From: Selenomonas sp.
GTDB taxonomy: Bacteria; Bacillota; Negativicutes; Selenomonadales; Selenomonadaceae
Direction of reading: 5' to 3'
NCBI GenBank assembly: GCA_022482925.1
Contig: JAKVOG010000001.1
Location: 372,001 to 436,000, forward strand
DNA length: 64,000 bases
The notes below the pieces were generated by a model that saw nothing but the letters and a program-made list of their open reading frames with translations, made no database searches and had not been told where the DNA came from. Every line of letters starts with the position of its first letter. Position 1 is the stretch's first letter. The position numbers were made by a program, and so were the translations under genes. Below, one piece after another: positions 1-8,573 of this stretch.

Positions 1-213
1 CTTGTCGAAATACCGCACCGGCCGGCCCATGAATTTCACGATTTTCCCCTGCCGATGCAGTTCATTGAGTTCTTTTGACACATTATTGCGCAGGATATCC
101 AGCGCACCAGCAATCTCCTGTGCATCCAGACCGACCTGGCCTTTAAGCTCTGTCTTCGTATATTCTGCTGATTTCTCTTTGATATACATGTAGATACGCT
201 CACTGCGTTTCAT
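1..213 (-). CDS. LevR-type sigma-54-dependent activator, N-terminal end only
   Basis: Only the first 71 codons are present; the gene runs off the left edge. The translation begins MKRSERIYMYIKEKS and has a winged-helix pattern (a helix with AQEIAGAL, then NNVSKELNELHRQGKIVKF and GRPVRYF). This is the usual N-terminal DNA-binding module of LevR/ManR-like activators, which continue into a sigma-54 AAA+ domain and PTS regulation domains; none of those can be seen here. The ATG at 211-213 is preceded by GGAG at a good distance. Known members control sugar PTS operons. Any winged-helix regulator with this N-terminus would fit, so the subclass is an inference. Confidence 0.6.
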   Translation of the reverse strand, partial: MKRSERIYMYIKEKSAEYTKTELKGQVGLDAQEIAGALDILRNNVSKELNELHRQGKIVKFMGRPVRYFDK

Positions 214-261
214 CTGTATCACTCCATTCCGATACTCTTTCCTTTATTATAACAGTGTATT

Positions 262-302
262 AAAAAATAGGGAAGCAAGTGACATCTGTCACTCACTTCC
301 CT
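262..302 (-). terminator. Rho-independent terminator after the DISM-GGDEF gene
   Basis: On the minus strand two 14-base arms (270-283 and 288-301, two mismatches) enclose a 4-base loop, followed by a T-run. It sits eight bases beyond the stop codon of the diguanylate cyclase gene. Confidence 0.8.
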
Positions 303-309
303 ATCCTGC

Positions 310-2010
310 TTACAATACGCTCACACAGTTTCGTCCGTTATGTTTCGCCTGATACAAGGCCGTATCCACCCGCTTCAGCAGCATTTCAGCCGTATCACGC
401 GATGCACCTTGCCAACCGCTTACCCCAATGCTGCAGGTAACCGTCTGGTATTCACACAGAACAGTTGCCGCCACGTCCTCGCGGATATGATCCGCCAACT
501 GCCGGGCTCCTTCAATCGTAAAGCCACGACATAGCACCACGAATTCCTCACCGCCATAACGCACAAACGAATGACGGGCATCCAGGTTGCGTCGTACCAC
601 TGCGGCGAACCGGATCAGCACCTGATCCCCCATATCATGTCCATACGTATCATTGACATGCTTGAAATAATCGAGATCAAACATCAGCACCGACAAAGGC
701 TGATGGGAAAACTCCGCAATCGTGATCGACTTCTGCAGAGTCTCCGTCAGATGACCACGATTGAAACACTTCGTCAGGGCATCGATCTGTGCCTCTGCAC
801 GCACCAATGTCATCTTCTGCTTCAAATCATCATTCATCGCCCGAAGTTCCTTCTCCTCTTTCATGCCCTGCCACAGCAGCCAGGCAACGAAATATGCCAG
901 CAGCACACTGGCCAAAGGCATGAAGTAAAGCGGTGACTGATATAAGCGAAAATGTGCCCCCAATCCATCAGCAATCCCCAAAGCCGGCACGCCAAAAGCC
1001 GGTACCAGGAATGCCTGGCTGGCCGCAGACCCCTTCCAGGCCGATCTCAGCAATATCAGGAATGCCACTGGCTGACTGACTGCGAGCCAGCCATAGAAGA
1101 AGGTCAGACACATATCCATACTGGTATAGCCAAGCAATTCTCCCACGACCACAGCACCAAAGATCACGCCATAGACCAATGCGATGAACCGGACCGCGCG
1201 GCACCACTTCCACTCGACCATCTCAGCGATCAGCAAGTTGCCCAGTATCGGCATCATATAGCTGCACCCCAGCAAAAGGTAACGCCAAACAGACAACGAC
1301 ACCGGCAGAATCTGAATAAGCCGCATAGCAGCAACAAGCCAGAGTGAGAACACCCCCAGGAATACAGCCAGGTAAGTATAAATACGCCGCTGCTGTTGGT
1401 TCAGATGCATGCCACGATAGCATAGCAGGACAATGACCAGCAGCAGCATCGTCAGCGGAAGAGCAAACCAGCTCACAATATCATGCTGAAAAAGCTTGGT
1501 AGCCTGCCGGCTCCCCTCATCAATCGATAACAGATTCACCACGCCCAGCCGTCCGGCATGATCTGAATAAAGCTGGAAGCTCAGCTGTCGCCCCTTATAA
1601 TTAGCCGGAAGCTCCACCATATGCCACTTCGTGCCATATGTGTGATGATACAAACCGAACTCGCCGTCGCTGTAGATCAGTTCATTGTCAATATAAACGC
1701 GGATTGCCTGCTCCGTCGTCGTAAAGAATAATACCGGATGATGATAATGTACGACTGTCGGCAGCCGGGTAGTCAGCCAGACATATCGTGTTGCTGCTTT
1801 GAGCGGTGGACGCTCAGGAAACGCATACGGCGTCCAGGCCGGATCATCATATCGCAATGCCGAATGCTGCTCAATGAGGTCAAGTCCCATATCCTCATAA
1901 TTTTGCTGCTCATAATATTTCCATTCACCGTGCATCGCGATAGCCTCTGCCGTCTCCCATGGCAAAAGGCATAGCCAGCCAAGCAGCAGCAGCCATACGA
2001 TTTTCTTCAT
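310..2010 (-). CDS. 7TM-DISM receptor diguanylate cyclase
   Basis: A 566-residue membrane signalling protein predicted to make c-di-GMP from two GTP. It has a signal peptide (residues 1-23), an extracytoplasmic beta-rich sensor of the 7TMR-DISM type (about 25-175), seven hydrophobic segments (about 180-385), a short coiled linker, and a GGDEF domain (about 405-566). The active-site motif is GGEEF at 486-490, preceded by FDLDYFKHVNDTYGHD, so catalysis is likely. The RxxD inhibitory site is not at its normal spacing: an RNLD occurs eight rather than five residues before GGEEF, so product inhibition may be absent. The gene for a solute-binding-like protein lies 32 bases upstream on the same strand, so ligand sensing through that partner is possible but unproven. 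Confidence 0.9.
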   Translation of the reverse strand: MKKIVWLLLLGWLCLLPWETAEAIAMHGEWKYYEQQNYEDMGLDLIEQHSALRYDDPAWTPYAFPERPPLKAATRYVWLTTRLPTVVHYHHPVLFFTTTEQAIRVYIDNELIYSDGEFGLYHHTYGTKWHMVELPANYKGRQLSFQLYSDHAGRLGVVNLLSIDEGSRQATKLFQHDIVSWFALPLTMLLLVIVLLCYRGMHLNQQQRRIYTYLAVFLGVFSLWLVAAMRLIQILPVSLSVWRYLLLGCSYMMPILGNLLIAEMVEWKWCRAVRFIALVYGVIFGAVVVGELLGYTSMDMCLTFFYGWLAVSQPVAFLILLRSAWKGSAASQAFLVPAFGVPALGIADGLGAHFRLYQSPLYFMPLASVLLAYFVAWLLWQGMKEEKELRAMNDDLKQKMTLVRAEAQIDALTKCFNRGHLTETLQKSITIAEFSHQPLSVLMFDLDYFKHVNDTYGHDMGDQVLIRFAAVVRRNLDARHSFVRYGGEEFVVLCRGFTIEGARQLADHIREDVAATVLCEYQTVTCSIGVSGWQGASRDTAEMLLKRVDTALYQAKHNGRNCVSVL

Positions 2011-2042
2011 AATATCCCTTTCCTTTTTCCCGCCATCCTTAC

Positions 2043-3413
2043 TCAGCGCACGAACGATGCACTCTGCAGCTCCGGATATTGCAGCCAGGCCGTCGCCAGG
2101 AATTTCTGCCAGGACGCCTCCTCTGAAATCCGCCCGTCAAAATATTCCCGGGTAGCTGCCTGAAATGACTCATTCATCCCCTGATCATATGGAGTCAACC
2201 GATTTGGCAGGACCAGCTTATCCGCTACATCATACATAATGGAGTATGCATTCTGCCCGCCCAGGAACGGCATCGAAAAATCCGGATCATGGGCAATCTT
2301 CTCCATAACCTTCCGATTATTGAGGAATTCCACGCCATCCACAGCCATCTTCATCGTGGTATCTTCCCGGCAGCAAAGTGTCCGCATGATATCCGCAATC
2401 AAGGCCGCATTATCCGTATCTTTAGCCGCACAAAGCCAACTGCCACCCCAGAAGAACGGCTGCGGTCCTTCACAAACCGCCCATTTTCCAAAAGTACCAT
2501 TCCCCAGTTGCTCCTTGCCACCATCAGCTACAGTCTCAGCCAGTGAAAGTGGCTTCAACGCATAATTGATCATCCAGGCCGGTCCGAAATAACAAAATAC
2601 AGCCCCCCTGATCTGTGCGCTCCAGCCTTTTTCCCAAAGATTACAGGGACCATTCTTGCCCTGGCGAGTAAAACGCTTCGTTTGATCCCGCCAGGCCCTC
2701 AAGGCAGGATCCAACTGTATTTCCTGCTGATCATTGACCCAGGCCTGCGAGCGGTTGCTGGCAAATACACGATAGGTATCAAAATACCCTGCCAGCATCG
2801 GATGCCCAGCCGCCAGCAGCAGATCTGAGGTCTGCTCGAATTTGGACCAATCCGCTACCTGCTGCTGGATCACTGCCGGATCATCCGTGCCAAAAACCTG
2901 CTGAGCAATATCCCGCCGGTAAATCATAACCCCCGGACAGGCCTGCCAGGAGATTCCCCGCTGATTCCCTCCGTCATCTGTAGCGGCCTCACGCGTATAA
3001 GAGAACTGCTCCTGCAGCTCATCCTCTGTGATACCCAGCTCTGACATACTCAGTGAAGTCTCTGAGGTACCGGTATACTTCCTGACCGAATCAGCCTCAC
3101 TGAGGAACAGGTCAATCCGCTCATCAGCCGAAACCTCATCCTGCTCAGCCAACGCCTTGTCGACCGTCGTCTGATAGATGTTATCCGTGCTCGGTACGAT
3201 GATCCAATGCACCTTGACATCGCCAATGCACTTCTTTTCCCGATCATAAGCCGGATAATACTTTGCCAGAACCTGCTCAAAACTGTTATCCCAACAGTAT
3301 ATATTGAGCACCCTCCCAACAGGCTTATGGCACACATACCAATAATACCCACCAGCGATCAGGACCAGGACAAACAATATCAGCCCCGTGGCCTTAAACA
3401 CATAGCGACTCAT
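2043..3413 (-). CDS. Membrane-anchored extracellular solute-binding protein
   Basis: A family-1-like extracellular solute-binding protein. After a hydrophobic segment (about 7-27) comes LNIYCWDNSF, the first strand typical of sugar-binding proteins, then a long periplasmic-type domain with many Trp and Tyr. There is no lipobox after the hydrophobic segment, so it is more likely an uncleaved anchor than a lipoprotein. No permease or ATPase genes are adjacent; the next gene downstream is the DISM diguanylate cyclase, which suggests a sensing rather than transport role (inference). I chose the ATG at 3411-3413 because AAGGGG lies just before it; an in-frame ATG at 3435-3437 with a weaker AGGA is the alternative. 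Confidence 0.7.
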   Translation of the reverse strand: MSRYVFKATGLILFVLVLIAGGYYWYVCHKPVGRVLNIYCWDNSFEQVLAKYYPAYDREKKCIGDVKVHWIIVPSTDNIYQTTVDKALAEQDEVSADERIDLFLSEADSVRKYTGTSETSLSMSELGITEDELQEQFSYTREAATDDGGNQRGISWQACPGVMIYRRDIAQQVFGTDDPAVIQQQVADWSKFEQTSDLLLAAGHPMLAGYFDTYRVFASNRSQAWVNDQQEIQLDPALRAWRDQTKRFTRQGKNGPCNLWEKGWSAQIRGAVFCYFGPAWMINYALKPLSLAETVADGGKEQLGNGTFGKWAVCEGPQPFFWGGSWLCAAKDTDNAALIADIMRTLCCREDTTMKMAVDGVEFLNNRKVMEKIAHDPDFSMPFLGGQNAYSIMYDVADKLVLPNRLTPYDQGMNESFQAATREYFDGRISEEASWQKFLATAWLQYPELQSASFVR

Positions 3414-3534
3414 CCCTGACCCCTTCTTCTCATTCATACAGTTATTCCTACACCCTGATAAAAATGAAGGCAAGACCCATGATCCAGCAAGTATGCCCTG
3501 CCATATCATAAATCCTGCCCGCATAATGATTCAA

Positions 3535-3978
3535 TTATTTCTTGACCGGTGCTTTCTTCTGATTCGTATCTGCACTCTTCGCCGGATTCAAGGAGAAATT
3601 CTCCAGCTCACCCTGTTTGTTAAAGAGCAGTACACAGAAAACAGCTGGCTGCTTCTCGAAGCTCATCAGATAAACCATCTGATCCAGTTGGTCATAGCGG
3701 GTCCAGCTGACGAAACGTCCGCTTTTATACTTTCCGAGGTCCTTGGCAATCCCATCGCTCAGCTTGGTGATCTTGGCCTGATCGACAGCCTTCTGTGCGT
3801 CAGCCCCCATCATAGCCCGTGCTTCAACCGGTTTGCTCTGGGCAAACATCGTATCCGTCCAGCGAACAGCCAGATCCTGTTCCGTCGAGAAAACCTTGGC
3901 ATCCGGTGCCGCCGCCAGGACTGTCCCCGACAAAGCCAGCATAACCAACAAACAAAGTGCCACTACATATTTCTTCAT
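3535..3978 (-). CDS. Small secreted protein of unknown function
   Basis: A 147-residue exported protein with a clear signal peptide (cleavage likely after VLAA near residue 23). The mature part is an alpha/beta domain of about 100 residues (VRWTDTMFAQ, then a FVSWTRYDQL region and VYLMSFEKQPAVF) and a Lys-rich tail. The layout recalls small periplasmic DUF3887-like domains, but I cannot assign it firmly. It is encoded upstream of the solute-binding protein on the same strand and could be co-transcribed with it. Confidence 0.6.
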   Translation of the reverse strand: MKKYVVALCLLVMLALSGTVLAAAPDAKVFSTEQDLAVRWTDTMFAQSKPVEARAMMGADAQKAVDQAKITKLSDGIAKDLGKYKSGRFVSWTRYDQLDQMVYLMSFEKQPAVFCVLLFNKQGELENFSLNPAKSADTNQKKAPVKK

Positions 3979-4041
3979 AAATATACCGCCCTTCTCATAA
4001 TCTTCTATTATTGTATCATACCAACATGAAAAAGCAATAAG

Positions 4042-4151
4042 TTAAGGCCTCGCCTGCTTAAACTTTGCATTAAGATTATCGAAGCGCCGCTGTTTTTTCC
4101 ACACCTGCTTCCTAATCTCGTCGATCTTTGCCCGCCTAAGTGGTATGCCCC
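4042..4151 (-). other. Possible C-terminal gene remnant
   Basis: Between the peptidase stop and the small secreted protein, one minus-strand frame reads as a basic helical tail (IDEIRKQVWKKQRRFDNL, ending KQARP and TAA at 4042-4044). There is no start codon with a ribosome-binding site, and an in-frame stop lies just upstream. It looks like the end of a lost gene but could be chance. Confidence 0.25.
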
Positions 4152-5282
4152 TCAATGTTTATGATCATATTTCAGATTATAGACTGTTGCATAGACAACG
4201 TCCTTGTTACACGTCCATATATAACCGAATCTGTCTATTGGTACAGGATTAGTTACCAAATAACCATTTTCAGCACCAGTTTCAATAGTTATACTAGGAA
4301 TCCCCATTTTATAAACTGCCCAGTCTTTAAAACCGGCCGCATCTACTGCCGTATAATCAGAATCCAATGGGTATCCTGTCTCATCTGAGATTCTCTGTGC
4401 AAACTTACGTGAGTCTTCAAGCACAGTTTCCTCTTGTTTATAGTACCAATAAATCAAAGCGCCGCATGTATGATAACTAATACTCCTCTTTATATGATAT
4501 TTTTTTGTTAACTCAATCAAGGCTGCTGATTCAGCTTCACAGCCAGGATATGCTCCTTTATATCTTTCCGAGGAAGGCTTATCAGAGCCAACAAAATCAG
4601 TCCAACCAGCATCAAAATTCCTATTCAAGTCCACACCATTTGCATTAGCTTTCCATTCCGTATAGCCTTCCAGATTATTCATATTGGCAATATCCTGCCT
4701 TATGCCAGAATTATGGATTCCATCTATCCCAAACTGACTGATGGCCATCCCATCAGGATTGCTTATAGGAACAAAGTGTATGCAAACATTATCTAATAAT
4801 TTTTTTACTGGTATTCCATGATATTCACCATCATAGCCACGAATTCCATCTATAGTTTTGCACAGAAGCCTCATTACGGTTTGCGATGTTATGTATTCCC
4901 TTGCATGCATCTCACCCAAAATCAGTATTTGATTATCGGTATTTGGACTTCCTACAGTCACATCATATATCCCTCTGCCATCTACAGTATGCCCTATTAC
5001 AGAAAGATTGATGTATTTATCATAATTAGATTTCAGTACCGAAATGTCATTCAGAAAATCTTCGTTTGTATATTTATCTGGTGTTGTATATATAATTAAT
5101 TTTTGCTTACTCACATCCACCTTAGTTTTCCCATTGTCTAAGGTTGAACTATCATCGACTGCTTTACCGGAGCTGGAACCATTTGATACCCGGACAGTAT
5201 CAGAAGCAGCTCCAGCTGCTTCTGATGACACACAGCCAATCAACAATATAAACATAATGAATATACATAATCTGATTTTCAA
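4152..5282 (-). CDS. M14 zinc carboxypeptidase lipoprotein
   Basis: A secreted metallocarboxypeptidase expected to remove C-terminal residues from peptides or muropeptides at the cell surface. The signal peptide ends in a lipobox (LIGC, Cys17), so it should be lipid-anchored. M14 hallmarks are present in order: HAREY with the first two zinc ligands (His and Glu), NPDGM, NGVDLNRNFD with the substrate-binding Arg, YPGCEAES, SYHTCG with the third zinc His, and TIETG with the catalytic Glu near the C-terminus. Length (376 residues) is normal for a single-domain member. The gene is clearly richer in A+T than the genes before 4 kb and after 14 kb, which suggests transfer. The substrate cannot be read from the sequence. 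Confidence 0.9.
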   Translation of the reverse strand: MKIRLCIFIMFILLIGCVSSEAAGAASDTVRVSNGSSSGKAVDDSSTLDNGKTKVDVSKQKLIIYTTPDKYTNEDFLNDISVLKSNYDKYINLSVIGHTVDGRGIYDVTVGSPNTDNQILILGEMHAREYITSQTVMRLLCKTIDGIRGYDGEYHGIPVKKLLDNVCIHFVPISNPDGMAISQFGIDGIHNSGIRQDIANMNNLEGYTEWKANANGVDLNRNFDAGWTDFVGSDKPSSERYKGAYPGCEAESAALIELTKKYHIKRSISYHTCGALIYWYYKQEETVLEDSRKFAQRISDETGYPLDSDYTAVDAAGFKDWAVYKMGIPSITIETGAENGYLVTNPVPIDRFGYIWTCNKDVVYATVYNLKYDHKH

Positions 5283-5386
5283 AATATATCCATCCCCTCA
5301 ATTAATGATGGATGTATTGCTGCCTAAAATTCCGTTTTACCTATTCCTACACCTAATTATTTAACTTCCCTATCTTATAAGGCCGC

Positions 5387-5894
5387 TTAATCTAATGACT
5401 CATTTAACTGCGTATACTTTGCAACTTGCCAAAATAAGAATCTCAAGAACCCATTATCACTACGTAAAACATTCTGGGTTGCATTTTCTCCATTATTGTA
5501 GTTTCTAATGCTTTCTATAAATATTCTTCTACTACCATTCACCTTATAAGTTTTGAATTTATACGTATACGGCGTAAATTTGGCAGGACCACCATCAGCG
5601 CCCACACCACCACCGGTTTGATATATGATACAGGCTAATTCAGCATAACCACCGCTTATATTGTACGTGCATCTAGATGTATCAAGATAATACATCGACC
5701 AATCACTTCCACCTACAAGTTTGCATCCTCGCAGCGTCTCATCACGAGTTTCAGGGATAATCCACTATTGCCAGTTTGATATCTATTGGTTATATCTTTT
5801 GAGTCAGACTGCTACGTGCTTGCCAAGCACACATTTGCAACTAACAATAATATTGCCGTCAGCAACATAGATTGCAATAATTTTTCATAGCCAT
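5387..5894 (-). pseudogene. Degenerate small secreted protein gene
   Basis: A 102-codon open frame (5387-5695, from MYYLDTSRC) is only the last part of an older gene. Upstream in other frames there is a good ribosome-binding site (GGAGGGATAG), an ATG at 5886-5894, a frameshifted signal peptide (MLLTAILLLVANVCLA) and then WIIPETRDE joined in frame to MYYLDTS, preceded by an in-frame TAG. The intact form would be an exported protein of roughly 150 residues. At least two lesions separate signal peptide and mature domain. The family is not recognised. Some lesions could be sequencing errors, but the number of breaks argues for decay. Confidence 0.6.
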
Positions 5895-6118
5895 ATCTAT
5901 CCCTCCTAAATAAAATTCTCTTGCTAAACTAAATAGTTCGATATTTTACGTCGATTTTCATCGCCTATTCCCTGGTACCACATAGCGCGAAAGACCACCT
6001 GGCACAATCCAGCTCAAACTGATGATTCAATAACCAAGGGGACTATTAGCCGTGAATCTTCGCTATATCAAGTTAATAAAATATCTTTGCGTGGATTTAT
6101 ATCTTCAAATAAGATCAA

Positions 6119-7555
6119 TTAGTTATTATTCTTCTTTTTAATATATTCCTTATACCTATCTGAAATATTACCATTCCACAATCCACTATCCATCCATGAT
6201 CTCCTTAATGATGCAGATATTTTTTTCATAATACTTTGCGTATAATTATGGTTATAAATATACTCAGCACATTCATTTACATTTTTCTCAAATTCATTAG
6301 CACATTTAGTAAAATCAAGGCAATAAGAATATTTCCTTACCTCTTTTTCACCAAACCATCCTTCTTCATAGACATTCATATGATCCGTAGTACGTTCAAT
6401 ATCCGTAATATATGCTTTTTTATACGGATTTTTCCCTATCATCTTATCAAAGCAGTCGCAAAATGGGCCCTTACTAATATTCACCGCCTCATTATATCTT
6501 ACTATAAAACAATTGTCATTTTCTATTCCATACTTACGTATATCATCTTTTATTTCTATTTGAAAATAAACATCATACCTAGTAAAAAAGTCCATATCTC
6601 CTTGAAATATATTTTTCATTTTATCCCAAAACACATTAAAATAACCTTTTATTTGATTAGCATATTGTTTAGCCAAATCATCACCAATATTCGGTATTCG
6701 AAATCCTGTTAAATAATAATTACAATCTTCGCAATAGCTTGATCTTCTATTTTTAGCTGCGTCCAATGCATCAGTATGCGAACTAAATCTAAAACTTGAA
6801 TCATAGTCTTGATCAATATAGGGTGGCACTACTATCTCTTTTTTTAATACAATTTCGCCTATTTCATCTATTGCTTTCAATACAAGTTCATCTATGTTTT
6901 TTTGAGGCAATTCTTTATCTTGTTTGTTTAGCTTACAATCTTCAGATTCATCAGCTTCAAGTGTCTCAGACACCGGCTCTGCTTCGCGCAACGACTCCGG
7001 CAACAGGACATGCTGTAATACGATATCCTTGGCGGTCAATTCTTCCATAGACTTAGCTGCTAACCGGACCTCTGGAGTTTCCAAAATCCCAATATAGCGA
7101 CAATGTTCTACACGCATCGGTATCGTGAATACCTCTCCACAAAGGTATAGTTCACGAATGCCATCATCCAGCAGATTTGCAAGATCCTCCTGCGTCAATG
7201 CGACCTGCGCGGCATGCGCCAGGATATCGGCATCATCAGTCCGCTGCTGTAGAAAAACACGTTTCTCATTAAGACGCTCAACCGCCTCAAGGTCAACTGC
7301 CTCGTCTGATTCATCTTCGCATTCTACCCCCAAAGCCGCACACAAATTACGTGAAAAATCAGCAGCCGTCGTTTCCAGCCCCTGCAAAGTCTCCGCCTCA
7401 GTATCATAATACCGATCTACCAACCACTCCTGTAATTTTCCATCCAAGAAATATCCCGTCACCTTTTCCAAATCAAAATGCTCGCGCAAGTCTTCCAATG
7501 TCCGCACCTTACAACCATCTGCCATCATCAAAGCAAATTTTATTTTCTTCGCCAT
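6119..7555 (-). CDS. Modular protein: shared N-terminal domain plus AT-rich C-terminal domain (copy 2)
   Basis: A 478-residue protein. Residues 1-198 are about 80% identical to the N-terminus of the neighbouring protein at 7723-8547; they contain FDLEKVTGYFLDGKL, then DLLDDGIRELYLCGEVF. The rest (about 205-478) is unrelated to the neighbour's C-terminus and has a CxxC (Cys275, Cys278), a second Cys pair in GPFCDCFD and many aromatic and charged residues. I do not recognise this domain. Base composition changes sharply near 6950, exactly at the domain junction: the N-terminal half matches the neighbour, the C-terminal half is strongly AT-rich. This suggests that a new effector-like domain was joined to a conserved adaptor-like domain. 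No signal peptide or membrane segment is visible, so a cytoplasmic location is likely. Confidence 0.75.
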   Translation of the reverse strand: MAKKIKFALMMADGCKVRTLEDLREHFDLEKVTGYFLDGKLQEWLVDRYYDTEAETLQGLETTAADFSRNLCAALGVECEDESDEAVDLEAVERLNEKRVFLQQRTDDADILAHAAQVALTQEDLANLLDDGIRELYLCGEVFTIPMRVEHCRYIGILETPEVRLAAKSMEELTAKDIVLQHVLLPESLREAEPVSETLEADESEDCKLNKQDKELPQKNIDELVLKAIDEIGEIVLKKEIVVPPYIDQDYDSSFRFSSHTDALDAAKNRRSSYCEDCNYYLTGFRIPNIGDDLAKQYANQIKGYFNVFWDKMKNIFQGDMDFFTRYDVYFQIEIKDDIRKYGIENDNCFIVRYNEAVNISKGPFCDCFDKMIGKNPYKKAYITDIERTTDHMNVYEEGWFGEKEVRKYSYCLDFTKCANEFEKNVNECAEYIYNHNYTQSIMKKISASLRRSWMDSGLWNGNISDRYKEYIKKKNNN

Positions 7556-7557
7556 TC

Positions 7558-7715
7558 GTATCCCACCATCCTATTTTAACAATATCTAAGGAACGCCTGC
7601 CTACATCGGTTGTACATTGCAAACTATAATCCTCATCCAGACGATTTCCTTCAAGCTCATGCTTCACTTTATTATATCAGTCACATATCATCAATTTCTT
7701 CAAATTCAAACCTGT
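7558..7715 (-). pseudogene. Remnant of a second TerB-like gene (C-terminal tail)
   Basis: Directly upstream of the 7555 start, a minus-strand frame reads VKHELEGNRLDEDYSLQCTT followed by DVGRR. This matches the end of the intact TerB-like protein at 8574-9152 (VKYVLEGNHLNENCDLQCTT, then EVGKK). Further upstream, in another frame, FEFEEIDDM parallels its LKFDEPMI. Stops and a frameshift prevent translation. It shows that a TerB-like gene plus modular gene unit was duplicated and that only the tail of the second TerB-like copy survived. Confidence 0.7.
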
Positions 7716-7722
7716 TTATCCA

Positions 7723-8547
7723 CTATGCCATCCTGGATAGATAAGTCTGCCAAGCACCGAGCAAATCCATAGATCGTGCCGCTTCCTCCAATGGATGCGA
7801 TCCGGCATCTATATCAAATACGAACGATCCCAGGATTTTCTGCGCTACATCATACATCTTACTGGCAACAGCACGATCCTTGTCACTCATCTTATGATCC
7901 AGCAATCTGGATACCCGATAGCTTTTATGCTGCTTATGGTTTTCAAGTGCAACCGTCCCGGCCTCTGGCTCTGCTTCGCGCAACGGTTCCGGCAACAGAA
8001 CATGCTCCAATACGATGTCCCTGGCTTCCAGTTCTTCCACCGACTTGGCCGCCAGCCTAACTTCCGGGCTTCCCAGAATACCCTGATAGCGGCAATGTTC
8101 AACTCGCATCGGTATCGTAAATACCTCACCACAAAGATAGAGATCCCTGATGCCATCATCCAGCAGAACAGCAAGGTCTTCCTGCGTCAATGCCACCTGC
8201 GCAGCATGTGCCAGAATATCAGCATCATCCGTCTGCTGCTGCAGGAAAGCACGTTTCTCGTTGAGACGTGCAACTGCCTCGATATCCACCTCTGTGTCCG
8301 CTGCTTCTTCGTATCCTACACCTAAGGCAGTACACAAACTACGCGGAAAATCGGTATTTATCGTCTCCAGTCCCTGCAAAGCCTCGGCCTCGGTATCATA
8401 ATATCGGTCCACCAACCACTCTTGCAACTTGCCATCCAGGAAATACCCCGTCACCTTTTCTAGATCAAAATGCTCGCGCAAATCTTCCAGCGTCCGCACC
8501 TTGTAACCATCTGCCATCATTAAGGCAAATTTTATTTTCTTCGCCAT
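7723..8547 (-). CDS. Modular protein: shared N-terminal domain plus short C-terminal domain (copy 1)
   Basis: A 274-residue protein with the same N-terminal region (residues 1 to about 195) as the protein at 6119-7555, and nearly identical DNA over the first codons. Its C-terminus (about 205-274) is different: a short helical domain with MSDKDRAVASKMYDVAQKIL and a Trp near the end. The start is supported by GGAGGTG eight bases before the ATG. It lies 26 bases downstream of the TerB-like gene, so it is probably translated from the same mRNA as that gene and the 524-residue protein. The family function is unknown to me. Carrying the same N-terminal domain on unrelated C-termini is the pattern of adaptor domains in polymorphic conflict systems (inference). 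Confidence 0.75.
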   Translation of the reverse strand: MAKKIKFALMMADGYKVRTLEDLREHFDLEKVTGYFLDGKLQEWLVDRYYDTEAEALQGLETINTDFPRSLCTALGVGYEEAADTEVDIEAVARLNEKRAFLQQQTDDADILAHAAQVALTQEDLAVLLDDGIRDLYLCGEVFTIPMRVEHCRYQGILGSPEVRLAAKSVEELEARDIVLEHVLLPEPLREAEPEAGTVALENHKQHKSYRVSRLLDHKMSDKDRAVASKMYDVAQKILGSFVFDIDAGSHPLEEAARSMDLLGAWQTYLSRMA

Positions 8548-8573
8548 GTTTTCACCTCCACCCTATTTTAATA

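Noticed and set aside
5895-6118. Possible small gene between the pseudogene and the modular protein
   Set aside because: AT-rich, with stops in all frames and no ribosome-binding site.
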